Shown: piece after piece, positions 7,723-14,637 of the stretch | Position numbering within the stretch: the first letter of the stretch is position 1 | How the letters are laid out: each line of letters opens with the position of its first letter | Assembly: GCA_002494125.1 (NCBI GenBank) | Contig: DLBD01000086.1 | Span: 1-14,668, forward strand | Direction: 5' to 3' | Length of the DNA: 14,668 nucleotides | Source of the DNA: Ruminococcaceae bacterium UBA7030 | GTDB lineage: Bacteria; Bacillota; Clostridia; Oscillospirales; Acutalibacteraceae | The notes under the pieces: generated by a model | Seen by the model: only the letters and a program-made list of their open reading frames with translations | What the model was told of the DNA's origin: nothing | Database searches by the model: none | Made by a program: the position numbers and the translations under genes

Positions 7723-8527
7723 AGACATCACTATCGGTCAGTTTTTTCCCGGAAATTCTTTTCTTCATAACCTTGATGCGAGAATGAAAATTGTTCTGAC
7801 AATTGCACTTGTTGTTGCAATATTTATATGCAGCAACTTCTTTTCACTCGGCTTTTTCGTCCTTGTGACAATTCTTCTTGTTGCGATATCCGGTATTCCC
7901 GTAAAAACTATTCTCAAGAGTATAAAGCCGCTTGCAATAATAATTACTATCACAGCACTGCTCAACATCTTTTACGGTAAGGGTGAAGCGCTTGTAAGCC
8001 TCGGAAGGTTTTCAATCACAGCTGACGGAATTAAAACTGCCGTATTTATGGCGTTCCGTATTATTCTTCTTGTTGTAGTAAGCTCACTTTTGACTTATAC
8101 AACGTCCCCAACCCAGCTTACCGACGCGCTTGAAAGGTTGATGAAGCCGCTCAAAATAATGAAGATTGATACCCATGCAATATCAATGACTATGACTATT
8201 GCGTTGAGATTTATACCAACTCTTCTTGAAGAGGTGGATAAGATTATGTCAGCTCAGAAATCAAGAGGAGCTGACATAGATACAGGCGGGCTTGTAAAAA
8301 AGCTGAAAGCGCTTGTTCCGGTTCTTATTCCGCTATTCGTTTCCGCCTTCAGAAGAGCTAATGACCTTGCATATGCTATGGAGTGCAGATGCTATCGCGG
8401 CGGCGAGGGAAGAACAAAGATGAAGGTAATGCGCCTTGGCGCAAGGGATGTTGCCGCTTTAATCTCAACCTGTGTGATTATTGCAGGAATAATATTGATG
8501 AATATTTATCTTAAAAATGTAATATAG
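7715..8527 (+). CDS. ecfT: ECF transporter transmembrane component EcfT
   Basis: EcfT is the membrane scaffold that couples the EcfA1/EcfA2 ATPases to S components. The 270-residue protein has hydrophobic segments at about 26-45, 48-60, 70-87, 110-128 and 246-266, and the two coupling helices carry the diagnostic Arg motifs: SRG (183-185, in AQKSRGAD) and RGG (228-230, in CRCYRGG). Its start lies eight bases inside ecfA2, with a G-rich ribosome site (GGGGGA, 7700-7705). No substrate-binding S component is encoded in the window. This fits a Group II system in which one module serves S proteins encoded elsewhere, so the transported substrates cannot be read from here. Confidence 0.94.
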   Translation: MIKDITIGQFFPGNSFLHNLDARMKIVLTIALVVAIFICSNFFSLGFFVLVTILLVAISGIPVKTILKSIKPLAIIITITALLNIFYGKGEALVSLGRFSITADGIKTAVFMAFRIILLVVVSSLLTYTTSPTQLTDALERLMKPLKIMKIDTHAISMTMTIALRFIPTLLEEVDKIMSAQKSRGADIDTGGLVKKLKALVPVLIPLFVSAFRRANDLAYAMECRCYRGGEGRTKMKVMRLGARDVAALISTCVIIAGIILMNIYLKNVI

Positions 8528-8531
8528 AATT

Positions 8532-9266
8532 ATGAGAAATCTGCTTATAACAATTCAATATGACGGAACCCGTTACCACGGCTGGCAGGTGCAGAAAAAC
8601 GCACTTTCTGTGCAGGAGGTTTTTCAAAATGCAGTTGAAAAGGTTTTTCTCAAACGCCTTGATGTAAAGGGCTGCAGCAGGACTGACACGGGCGTTCACG
8701 CAAATATGTACTGCCTTACTCTTATGACGGATATGAAAATATCCGACGAGGGAGTTATTATGGCGCTTAACACGCATCTTCCCGATGACATCGCAGTAAT
8801 TGACTGTATCGAGGTTGATAAGGACTTTCACCCCCGCTATTCCTGCAAATCAAAGGAATATGTTTATAAGCTTTATAACGGTAAAAGACCTAATCCGTTT
8901 TATTCAAAATATGCCCTTCACTATCATCGTGAAATTGATGCTGATTATCTTAATGAAGAGGCGCAGGCGTTTGTCGGCACATACGACTATCAGGCTTTTT
9001 GCTCGTCAAAGACAGATATTGAAGATACTGTAAGAACAGTTAAATCCTTTTCTGTTTGGCGTGAGGGTGATATGGTCTTTTTTAAGGTGGAGGCTGACGG
9101 CTTTCTTTACAATATGGTGCGAATTATGGTTGGAACGCTCCTTTTTGTTTCCGAAGGGAAGATTAAATCAGGTGAGCTTAAATCCGTAATTCTTTCAAAA
9201 GACCGTTCAAAGGCAGGTAAAACCGCACAGCCGCAAGGGCTTTATCTTAACAAGGTTAATTATTAA
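8532..9266 (+). CDS. truA: tRNA pseudouridine synthase TruA
   Basis: TruA converts uridines 38-40 in the anticodon arm of many tRNAs to pseudouridine. The 244-residue protein has the family opening YDGTRYHGWQVQ (10-21), the catalytic aspartate in SRTDTGVHA (49-57, D52), the FHPRYSCKSKEYVY segment (98-111), FLYNMVRIMVG in the C-terminal domain and the closing AGKTAQPQGLYL signature. It starts four bases after ecfT. There is no clear Shine-Dalgarno sequence (the preceding bases are AT-rich), so translation probably depends on ribosomes finishing ecfT. EcfA-EcfA-EcfT-TruA is a frequent order in Bacillota, often near ribosomal protein genes, which are not in this window. Confidence 0.96.
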   Translation: MRNLLITIQYDGTRYHGWQVQKNALSVQEVFQNAVEKVFLKRLDVKGCSRTDTGVHANMYCLTLMTDMKISDEGVIMALNTHLPDDIAVIDCIEVDKDFHPRYSCKSKEYVYKLYNGKRPNPFYSKYALHYHREIDADYLNEEAQAFVGTYDYQAFCSSKTDIEDTVRTVKSFSVWREGDMVFFKVEADGFLYNMVRIMVGTLLFVSEGKIKSGELKSVILSKDRSKAGKTAQPQGLYLNKVNY

Positions 9267-9275
9267 AGGTAGCTT

Positions 9276-10463
9276 ATGAGTTCAAATCAAAGAGAAATCC
9301 AGCGCAGCGACAGGCGTGCGCAAAAGGAAAGAAAAACAAAAAGAATAATCTGGATTATTCTCATATCGCTTATTGTCATACTCGCAATAATGAAAATATT
9401 TGAGTTTAACGTCAATTCGGTTAAAGAGCGTTTTACTGACGACGACGGTAACTTCAGCATTAGCGAGGGCGTTGAGGGTTCAAATTTCCCTTATAACCTT
9501 GACTCAAGCGAGAATGTTGTAATAAAGAATATTAACAATAAAATCGGTATATTAACCCCCACAACGTTTACTGTTATCAATAGTGCTGATGCAAGCGCCG
9601 AATACTCTTTCGACCATGGTTATTCAAACCCCGTGCTCGAATCAGAGGGTATTTATACGGTGATTTATGACAGAGGACAGAGTAAGTATCGTCTTGATAC
9701 AACAAGCGACAGCGTTTATTCAGAAACTATAGACAATTCAATTTTATGCTGTTCGCTTACCAAGGGAGGAACTGTTGCCGTAGCTTCAACGTCGGAGAAA
9801 AAGCTTTGCGAGATAAATGTGTTTACGCGTTCTCTTAAAAATATATCTACAATCGAAATTTCAGAGGGTTATATTATCGACATTGCTATTAGCGACGATG
9901 CTAAAAAAGTTGCCTGTGCGATAGTAAACAGCGAAAACGCAAACCTTATCACAAGCGTTTATATATACGATGTAAGTAAAGGCGAATGTATAAAAACGGT
10001 TGAGCTTCCGCAAGGTTCAATTGCCGACCTGAAATATTCCGGAAGCAACATTATCACTCTCGGAGACACCTATCTCGGAGTGATTAAAGGCGGCGAATAT
10101 AAGAGCGTTTATGAGCAGGGAACAATATCCGCAACAACTTATTGTTATACTCCTGCAGGCGAGCTTGTTGTTGCCTTTGGCTCTTACAGTAATTCTACTG
10201 AGAATACAATTGCACTTGTAAAGCCTAACGGCAGAGTTAAAAGCGAGCTTACCTTTAACGGAATAATTAAGGATATTTCAGCCTCGTCAAATATTGTAAG
10301 CGTTCTTACCGGAAACGGTATTTCGGGAATTGTATTTTCAAGCGGTGAGGTAAAGGAGAATATTGAAACTGACGACAGTGTAAAATCTGTTCTCCGTATT
10401 GGCTCGACGGTATACGTTCAAAAGCAGTCCCTTATTGACAGATGTGATATAAATGCAGATTAA
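9276..10463 (+). CDS. Membrane-anchored extracytoplasmic protein, DUF5711-like
   Basis: The 395-residue product has a very basic cytoplasmic N-terminus (1-23, many Arg/Lys/Gln), one hydrophobic helix (about 24-41) and about 350 residues outside the cell. The external part is made of repeated beta-rich units alternating short hydrophobic strands with turns (for example VAVASTSEKKLCEINVF, IDIAISDDAKKVACAIV, ELVVAFGSYSNSTENTIALV), which suggests a beta-propeller. Size, topology and the position directly before cvpA match the clostridial family I know as DUF5711. No enzymatic motif is seen. Its end overlaps the cvpA start by 11 bases, suggesting coupled production. A role at the envelope with CvpA is inference. 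Confidence 0.75.
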   Translation: MSSNQREIQRSDRRAQKERKTKRIIWIILISLIVILAIMKIFEFNVNSVKERFTDDDGNFSISEGVEGSNFPYNLDSSENVVIKNINNKIGILTPTTFTVINSADASAEYSFDHGYSNPVLESEGIYTVIYDRGQSKYRLDTTSDSVYSETIDNSILCCSLTKGGTVAVASTSEKKLCEINVFTRSLKNISTIEISEGYIIDIAISDDAKKVACAIVNSENANLITSVYIYDVSKGECIKTVELPQGSIADLKYSGSNIITLGDTYLGVIKGGEYKSVYEQGTISATTYCYTPAGELVVAFGSYSNSTENTIALVKPNGRVKSELTFNGIIKDISASSNIVSVLTGNGISGIVFSSGEVKENIETDDSVKSVLRIGSTVYVQKQSLIDRCDINAD

Positions 10464-11142
10464 TATTATTGATATAATTATAATTGCCTTGTCGCTGCTG
10501 CTTGTTGTAGCAGGGTATTTCAAAGGACTTTTCCTCTCTATTGTCGGGATAATGAGATTTGTTTTTGCAGTACCGCTTTCCTTTTTTGTAAGCGACAATT
10601 TTTCACAAGGCGTTTATGACGGATTTGTCCGTTCCTACGCAGTTGAAAGAGTAGGAGAGAGGATATCCTCCTTTGGCAGTATTGACGAATATACAAACAA
10701 GCTCAGCGAGTCGTCGAGCATTGTTTCCGCTTTTATTAAGCAGGGACTTGGTTCGCTCTCACTTGAAAGTCTTACTAATGAAAAGGCTGCGGCAATGATT
10801 GTTGACAATCTTCTTGAGTCGGCGCTGATAACAGTTATTAAGGTTTGCCTTTTCGTTTTGACCATGCTTGCGTTTTATCTTATAACATCACTTATAATTT
10901 TAATAATCAGGCACTTTTCAAAAAAAGATAAAACGCCTCTTAAAACTGCAAACCGCTTTTTCGGCGCTGTATTCGGTGCAGTAAAAGCGCTGATGCTTGC
11001 GGTGGCGTTTTCGCTTGTCGCAAAGGCACTTTTGTCAGTCGACTTTCTTTCCGGCTACAAGATTGTCAAGGTGCTTGATAACAGCCTGATTATTGATTAT
11101 ATAAATAATACGGTTTCACTTATAAATTATCCGGAGGTATGA
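10453..11142 (+). CDS. CvpA family membrane protein
   Basis: The N-terminal half-repeat shows the CvpA pattern: a first helix beginning INIIDIIII, then GYFKGLF (21-27) and a second helix. Four membrane segments are visible: about 4-22, 26-46, 125-153 and 168-195, with FFGAVFGAVKAL in the last. CvpA was named for colicin V production in E. coli; in other bacteria it is linked to envelope integrity and biofilm growth, and its molecular role is unsettled. At 229 residues it is longer than E. coli CvpA (about 160) because about 75 mostly hydrophilic, Ser-rich residues (50-124) lie between helices 2 and 3, probably outside the cell. It overlaps the preceding gene by 11 bases and has no strong ribosome site; pgsA follows after 4 bases. 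Confidence 0.85.
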   Translation: MQINIIDIIIIALSLLLVVAGYFKGLFLSIVGIMRFVFAVPLSFFVSDNFSQGVYDGFVRSYAVERVGERISSFGSIDEYTNKLSESSSIVSAFIKQGLGSLSLESLTNEKAAAMIVDNLLESALITVIKVCLFVLTMLAFYLITSLIILIIRHFSKKDKTPLKTANRFFGAVFGAVKALMLAVAFSLVAKALLSVDFLSGYKIVKVLDNSLIIDYINNTVSLINYPEV

Positions 11143-11146
11143 AAAG

Positions 11147-11776
11147 ATGAGTGACTTTAATAAGAATATAAAGGATTTATTTGAAGGCTGGAACACAATT
11201 CCAAATTGGCTTTGCTTTGCAAGAATTGCATCAATTCCTGTTTTTAGTGTACTTTTTATTAAGGAAAAGTACATAGCAGCTTTTGTCATAATGATTTTAT
11301 CAGCTCTTACCGATCTTATTGACGGCAAAATTGCAAGAAAGTTTAATCAGGTTTCAAACCTCGGAAAAATACTTGACCCCGTTGCTGATAAGCTTTCACA
11401 AATGGCGATAGTAATAATTCTTATTATCAAATTCTGGTCAATGGAGGGAATTACAAAATATCTTTTCTTCCTCTTCATTGCAAAAGAGCTTGTTATGATT
11501 ATCGGCGGACTTCTCCTTCTTTCAAAGGGTATGCGTCCGACCGCTGCGGAAATGTGGGGTAAGGTTGCTACAACCGTATTCTATATTGCAATGATTACTA
11601 TTATTGCAATCGGACCAAACGGCGCGCTTGTAGGAGTAGGACCCTTCGGTGAGCTTCCGTCAGCTGTAGTAACAGCTATGGTAATAATTACAATTGTATG
11701 TGCTTTTGTTTCTCTTTTCGGTTATGTACCGGGATTTTTCAAACAGATTAAGGAGAATAAAAAGGATATCGACTGA
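11147..11776 (+). CDS. pgsA: CDP-diacylglycerol--glycerol-3-phosphate 3-phosphatidyltransferase (PgsA-type)
   Basis: This membrane enzyme makes phosphatidylglycerol-phosphate, the committed step to phosphatidylglycerol and cardiolipin. The 209-residue protein carries the complete CDP-alcohol phosphatidyltransferase motif: D56, D59-G60, A63-R64, G73, D77 and D81 (from TDLIDGKIAR to ILDPVADK). IPNWLCFARI (18-27) is the usual PgsA opening. Several hydrophobic helices follow (about 83-96, 104-124, 139-155, 173-196). GGAGG (11133-11137) at the end of cvpA gives a good ribosome site. A Gly-rich loop (155-168) before the last helix makes it slightly longer than usual. A related head-group transferase cannot be fully excluded by motif alone. 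Confidence 0.9.
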   Translation: MSDFNKNIKDLFEGWNTIPNWLCFARIASIPVFSVLFIKEKYIAAFVIMILSALTDLIDGKIARKFNQVSNLGKILDPVADKLSQMAIVIILIIKFWSMEGITKYLFFLFIAKELVMIIGGLLLLSKGMRPTAAEMWGKVATTVFYIAMITIIAIGPNGALVGVGPFGELPSAVVTAMVIITIVCAFVSLFGYVPGFFKQIKENKKDID

Positions 11777-11804
11777 TAACACTTACAAACTAAGGAGATA
11801 ATAT

Positions 11805-14114
11805 ATGAAACAACAAATGTGTTCCCGTTGTGGTGAAAGACCTGCTGTCATCTATGTTCAGAAGATGGAGGGTGACGAGGTCAAGCCTGAGGGACTTTGC
11901 ATCAAATGTGCGAGAGAGCTTAATATCGGCTCGATTAATCAGATGATTGACAAAATGGGTATAAGCGACGAGGAGCTTGAAATGGCATCCGAGCAGATGT
12001 CCGCATTTATGGAAAATATGCAGGATTTCAATTTCGACTCGCTCGGTGAAATGTTTAACCCCGACAATATGGACGGCGCCCAGACTATGCCTTTTGCAGA
12101 CCTGTTCGGCGGTTCTCTCAACCCGAGCGAAGAGGATATAAAGTCAGACGGCAAAAACAAGAAAAAGTCAAAGAGGGGCAAAAAGAATTCTCAGGACGAC
12201 GCAAGAAAATTTCTTAACACCTATTGTACTAACCTTACCGACAGGGCAAAAAACGGAAAGCTTGACAGCATTATCGGAAGAGAAAGCGAGATTTCACGTG
12301 CAATTCAGATTTTGTGCAGAAGAACAAAGAATAATCCCTGTCTGATAGGTGAACCGGGCGTTGGTAAAACCGCTATCGCAGAAGGTCTTGCAATAAGAAT
12401 TGCCAAGGGTCAGGTTCCGGCAAGACTTGCCGATAAAGAAATATATCTTCTCGACCTTACCGCACTTGTTGCGGGCACCCAATTCAGAGGTCAGTTTGAA
12501 GGCAGAATTAAGGGACTTGTTGACGAGGTAAAGCACGAGGGTAATATCATTCTCTTTATAGATGAGGTGCATAACCTTGTCGGAACAGGCGACTCAGAAG
12601 GCACGATGAACGCAGCAAATATTCTCAAGCCTGCGCTTTCGAGAGGAGAGATTCAGGTAATTGGTGCTACTACCTTTAATGAGTACAGAAAGTATATTGA
12701 AAAGGACGCAGCGCTTGAAAGAAGATTTCAGCCGATTAAAATTGAGGAGCCTTCAATTGACGACGCATATAAAATGCTTCTCGGTATCAAGAGCTATTAC
12801 GAGGATTACCACAGAGTAAAGATTTCCGATTCCCTTGTTTATAAGGCAGTAACAATGTCAGAACGCTTTGTAACTGACAGGTATCTTCCTGATAAGGCAA
12901 TCGACCTTCTCGACGAAAGCTGTACCTGCGCAAATCTTCGTAATCCCGCAATCAGTAAGTATCAGATTGCAAGCGAGAAAAAGAAAAATCTTGAAGAAAA
13001 TATCCTTAACCTCTCTGACCCGGCAGAAAATGAGGATATTGATTATGAGCTTATCTCAAAACTCAAGACAGAGGAATTTCATCTCCAAAAGGAAATGGAA
13101 GAGCTTGAGGAACAGGCGAAGGATAACCAGGTGCTCGAGGCTGATCTTGCAAAGGTTATTTCTCTGTGGACAGGTATTCCTACCGCAAAGATTGAACAAA
13201 ACGACGTGAAGAAGCTTGCTTCACTTGAAAATGAGCTTAAGGCTCATATCATAGGACAGGATGAGGCGATTGAGAAAGTTGCAAACGCAGTAAGACGAGG
13301 CAGAATTCAGATTAGCCCGAAGAAAAGGCCGCAGTCCTTTATTTTCGTAGGTCCTACAGGTGTTGGCAAAACAGAGCTTGTTAAAAGGCTTGCCGACGCA
13401 CTTTTTGACAGCCCCGACAACTTAATCAGACTTGATATGAGTGAGTTTATGGAAAAGTTCTCGGTATCAAGAATTATCGGTTCTCCTCCCGGTTATGTCG
13501 GCTATGATGACGCCGGACAGCTTACTGAAAAGGTAAGAAGGAAACCGTATAGCGTTATCCTTTTTGATGAGATTGAAAAGGCGCATAAAGACGTTCTCAA
13601 CATTCTCCTTCAGATTCTTGACGAAGGCAGAATAACCGATGCCCAGGGCAGAACAGTAAACTTTGAAAATACGGTTATCATTATGACGTCAAACGCCGGC
13701 TCTACCGACAGCGGTTCACTCGGTTTCAATAAGTCGGCAGGGGATATCAATAAAGAGGTCACGATGAAAGCTCTTGAAAGATTCTTAAGACCTGAATTTT
13801 TAGGACGAGTTGACGAGATTGTTATATTTAACGAGCTTACCCACTCAAACTTTGAAAGTATCGCAAGGCTTATGCTTGATGAGCTTGTTGACGGACTTAA
13901 GGATAAGGCAATCGATCTTGTTTATGAGGATTCAGTTCCTGTATATCTTGCAAAGCTTGCCTACGGCTCAAAGAAGAATGCAAGAGGACTTCGTGATTCG
14001 GTTAGGCGCGAGGTTGAAGAAAAGATTGCAAATGCAATAGTATTTAATCAGGATGAAGAGATTAAAACTATTACACTTACTGCAGATGAAAAAATTAACA
14101 TAAAAATTAACTAA
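11805..14114 (+). CDS. clpE: ClpE-type AAA+ ATPase with N-terminal zinc finger
   Basis: This is a two-ring Hsp100 unfoldase, expected to feed proteins to ClpP. The 769 residues contain a zinc-finger-like C-x2-C...C-x2-C (C6, C9, C32, C35), an acidic, Met-rich linker (about 45-115), a Lys-rich patch (117-127), AAA domain 1 with Walker A GEPGVGKT (182-189) and Walker B LFIDEVH (250-256), a short coiled-coil middle domain (about 388-445), and AAA domain 2 with Walker A GPTGVGKT (516-523), pore loop GYVGY (563-567) and Walker B LFDEIEKAH (586-594). LGF (639-641) matches the ClpP-docking tripeptide. The zinc finger replacing the usual Clp N-domain is the hallmark of ClpE, hence the symbol; many databases would call it ClpC or Clp ATP-binding subunit. 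AAGGAG (11792-11797) sets the start. No CtsR-type repeat is visible upstream. Confidence 0.9.
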   Translation: MKQQMCSRCGERPAVIYVQKMEGDEVKPEGLCIKCARELNIGSINQMIDKMGISDEELEMASEQMSAFMENMQDFNFDSLGEMFNPDNMDGAQTMPFADLFGGSLNPSEEDIKSDGKNKKKSKRGKKNSQDDARKFLNTYCTNLTDRAKNGKLDSIIGRESEISRAIQILCRRTKNNPCLIGEPGVGKTAIAEGLAIRIAKGQVPARLADKEIYLLDLTALVAGTQFRGQFEGRIKGLVDEVKHEGNIILFIDEVHNLVGTGDSEGTMNAANILKPALSRGEIQVIGATTFNEYRKYIEKDAALERRFQPIKIEEPSIDDAYKMLLGIKSYYEDYHRVKISDSLVYKAVTMSERFVTDRYLPDKAIDLLDESCTCANLRNPAISKYQIASEKKKNLEENILNLSDPAENEDIDYELISKLKTEEFHLQKEMEELEEQAKDNQVLEADLAKVISLWTGIPTAKIEQNDVKKLASLENELKAHIIGQDEAIEKVANAVRRGRIQISPKKRPQSFIFVGPTGVGKTELVKRLADALFDSPDNLIRLDMSEFMEKFSVSRIIGSPPGYVGYDDAGQLTEKVRRKPYSVILFDEIEKAHKDVLNILLQILDEGRITDAQGRTVNFENTVIIMTSNAGSTDSGSLGFNKSAGDINKEVTMKALERFLRPEFLGRVDEIVIFNELTHSNFESIARLMLDELVDGLKDKAIDLVYEDSVPVYLAKLAYGSKKNARGLRDSVRREVEEKIANAIVFNQDEEIKTITLTADEKINIKIN

Positions 14115-14129
14115 TTTTATAAAAAGTAC

Positions 14130-14158
14130 TTGACACTTTGGCGGTCATTATGTATAAT
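14130..14158 (+). promoter_or_regulatory. Consensus sigma-70-type promoter of the tRNA cluster
   Basis: TTGACA (14130-14135) and TATAAT (14153-14158) are both perfect, with the optimal 17-bp spacer. Transcription would start near 14165, about nine bases before the first tRNA. It lies 15 bases after the clpE stop and is the only strong promoter seen for the tRNA genes. The -10 box lies inside the inverted repeat at 14142-14166. Confidence 0.9.
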
Positions 14159-14166
14159 AATGACCG
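14142..14166. repeat. Perfect 10-bp inverted repeat over the tRNA promoter -10 box
   Basis: CGGTCATTAT (14142-14151) and ATAATGACCG (14157-14166) are exact reverse complements separated by five bases (GTATA). The dyad starts in the promoter spacer, covers the whole -10 box and ends around the expected start site. That is a classic operator position. Alternatively, in a transcript reading through from clpE it would form a hairpin, but no T run follows, so it is a poor terminator. Confidence 0.8.
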
Positions 14167-14173
14167 TCGCAAT

Positions 14174-14247
14174 GCGGGTGTAGTTCAATGGTAGAATCCC
14201 AGCCTTCCAAGCTGGTCGTGTGGGTTCGATTCCCATCACCCGCTCCA
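14174..14247 (+). tRNA. tRNA-Gly(TCC)
   Basis: The acceptor stem GCGGGTG (14174-14180) pairs with CACCCGC (14237-14243). The anticodon stem CCAGC/GCTGG encloses a seven-base loop with anticodon TCC at 14206-14208. The T-loop is TTCGATT, the discriminator base is T, and CCA is encoded (14245-14247). It reads glycine GGA/GGG codons. First gene after the promoter. Confidence 0.97.
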
Positions 14248-14253
14248 TTTTAT

Positions 14254-14330
14254 GCGCTGATAGCTCAGCTGGATAGAGCATCTGCCTTCTAAGCAGAGGG
14301 TCGGGGGTTCGAGTCCCTCTCAGCGCGCCA
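14254..14330 (+). tRNA. tRNA-Arg(TCT)
   Basis: The acceptor stem GCGCTGA (14254-14260) pairs with TCAGCGC (14320-14326). The anticodon stem TCTGC/GCAGA encloses CTTCTAA, with anticodon TCT at 14288-14290. The T-loop is TTCGAGT, the discriminator is G and CCA is encoded (14328-14330). It decodes AGA/AGG, the arginine codons frequent in the genes of this window. It is six bases after tRNA-Gly, so they are one transcript. Confidence 0.97.
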
Positions 14331-14340
14331 ATACTGCAAA

Positions 14341-14398
14341 ACAGCACCTCGGTGCTTTTATATATAGCAGTAACAGCACTACGGTGCTTTTACATATA
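14341..14398 (+). repeat. Two near-identical hairpin repeats between tRNA-Arg and tRNA-His
   Basis: Copies at 14341-14366 and 14373-14398 (26 bases each) differ at three positions. Each contains the stem AGCAC/GTGCT followed by TTTTA. Two of the three differences fall in the four-base loop (CTCG versus TACG), so both stems are intact. TACG closed by C-G is a UNCG-type loop, known to be very stable in RNA. They could be weak tandem terminators, processing signals or a small dispersed element. Four T residues make full termination doubtful, and tRNA-His right after them has no other visible promoter. Confidence 0.75.
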
Positions 14399-14399
14399 T

Positions 14400-14477
14400 G
14401 GTGGGATTAGTTCAGTTGGTTAGAGCGCCAGTTTGTGGCACTGGAGGTCATCGGTTCGAATCCGATATCCCACCCCA
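14400..14477 (+). tRNA. tRNA-His(GTG)
   Basis: The acceptor stem GTGGGAT (14401-14407) pairs with ATCCCAC (14467-14473). The extra 5' G at 14400 faces C at 14474, the G-1:C73 pair specific to bacterial tRNA-His. The anticodon stem CCAGT/ACTGG encloses TTGTGGC, with anticodon GTG at 14435-14437. CCA is encoded (14475-14477). Some tools will start it at 14401. Confidence 0.97.
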
Positions 14478-14491
14478 TCATCAATAACATC

Positions 14492-14527
14492 GGCAGGCTT
14501 GGATTTGCCGTCCACCTGTCTTTTTTT
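14492..14527 (+). terminator. Intrinsic terminator between tRNA-His and tRNA-Gln
   Basis: GGCAGG (14492-14497) pairs with CCTGTC (14515-14520, one G-T pair) and, past a two-base bulge, TGGA pairs with TCCA. Seven T residues follow (14521-14527). It is the best terminator in the window. CGGCA (14491-14495) can instead pair with TGCCG (14506-14510), which would break the terminator stem, so two exclusive folds are possible. It stands inside the tRNA cluster, with tRNA-Gln only 12 bases after the T run. Confidence 0.7.
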
Positions 14528-14539
14528 ATCCCAGTACAT

Positions 14540-14614
14540 TGGGGTGTAGCCAAGCGGTAAGGCAACGGACTTTGACTCCGTCATGCGTGGGTTCGAATCC
14601 CGCCTCCCCAGCCA
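14540..14614 (+). tRNA. tRNA-Gln(TTG)
   Basis: The acceptor TGGGGTG (14540-14546) pairs with CTCCCCA, with a T-T mismatch at the sixth position; the weak first pair T-A is typical of tRNA-Gln. The anticodon stem ACGGA/TCCGT encloses CTTTGAC, with anticodon TTG at 14572-14574. The discriminator is G and CCA is encoded (14612-14614). It lies just after a terminator and has no clear promoter of its own. Confidence 0.96.
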
Positions 14615-14615
14615 A

Positions 14616-14633
14616 CACCCTGATCTCAGGGTG
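14616..14633 (+). repeat. Inverted repeat between tRNA-Gln and the next tRNA
   Basis: CACCCTGA (14616-14623) and TCAGGGTG (14626-14633) are exact reverse complements with two bases between. As RNA this gives a 6-7 bp stem in the spacer. There is no T run, so a role in tRNA precursor processing or folding is more likely than termination. Confidence 0.65.
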
Positions 14634-14637
14634 ATAC

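Noticed and set aside
11777..11804. CtsR or HrcA operator upstream of the Clp ATPase gene
   Set aside because: The 28-base gap holds only the ribosome site. No tandem heptad or CIRCE-like inverted repeat is visible.
14142..14166. Inverted repeat as the terminator of the long operon
   Set aside because: The stem is good but the following bases (TCGCAATG) contain no T run. It overlaps the promoter, so operator or other roles fit better.
14117..14347. Minus-strand reading frame of 76 residues over tRNA-Gly and tRNA-Arg (contains GIEPTRPAWKAGILPLNYTR)
   Set aside because: This is the antisense translation of tRNA genes. Phrases of this kind are a well-known source of false database proteins.
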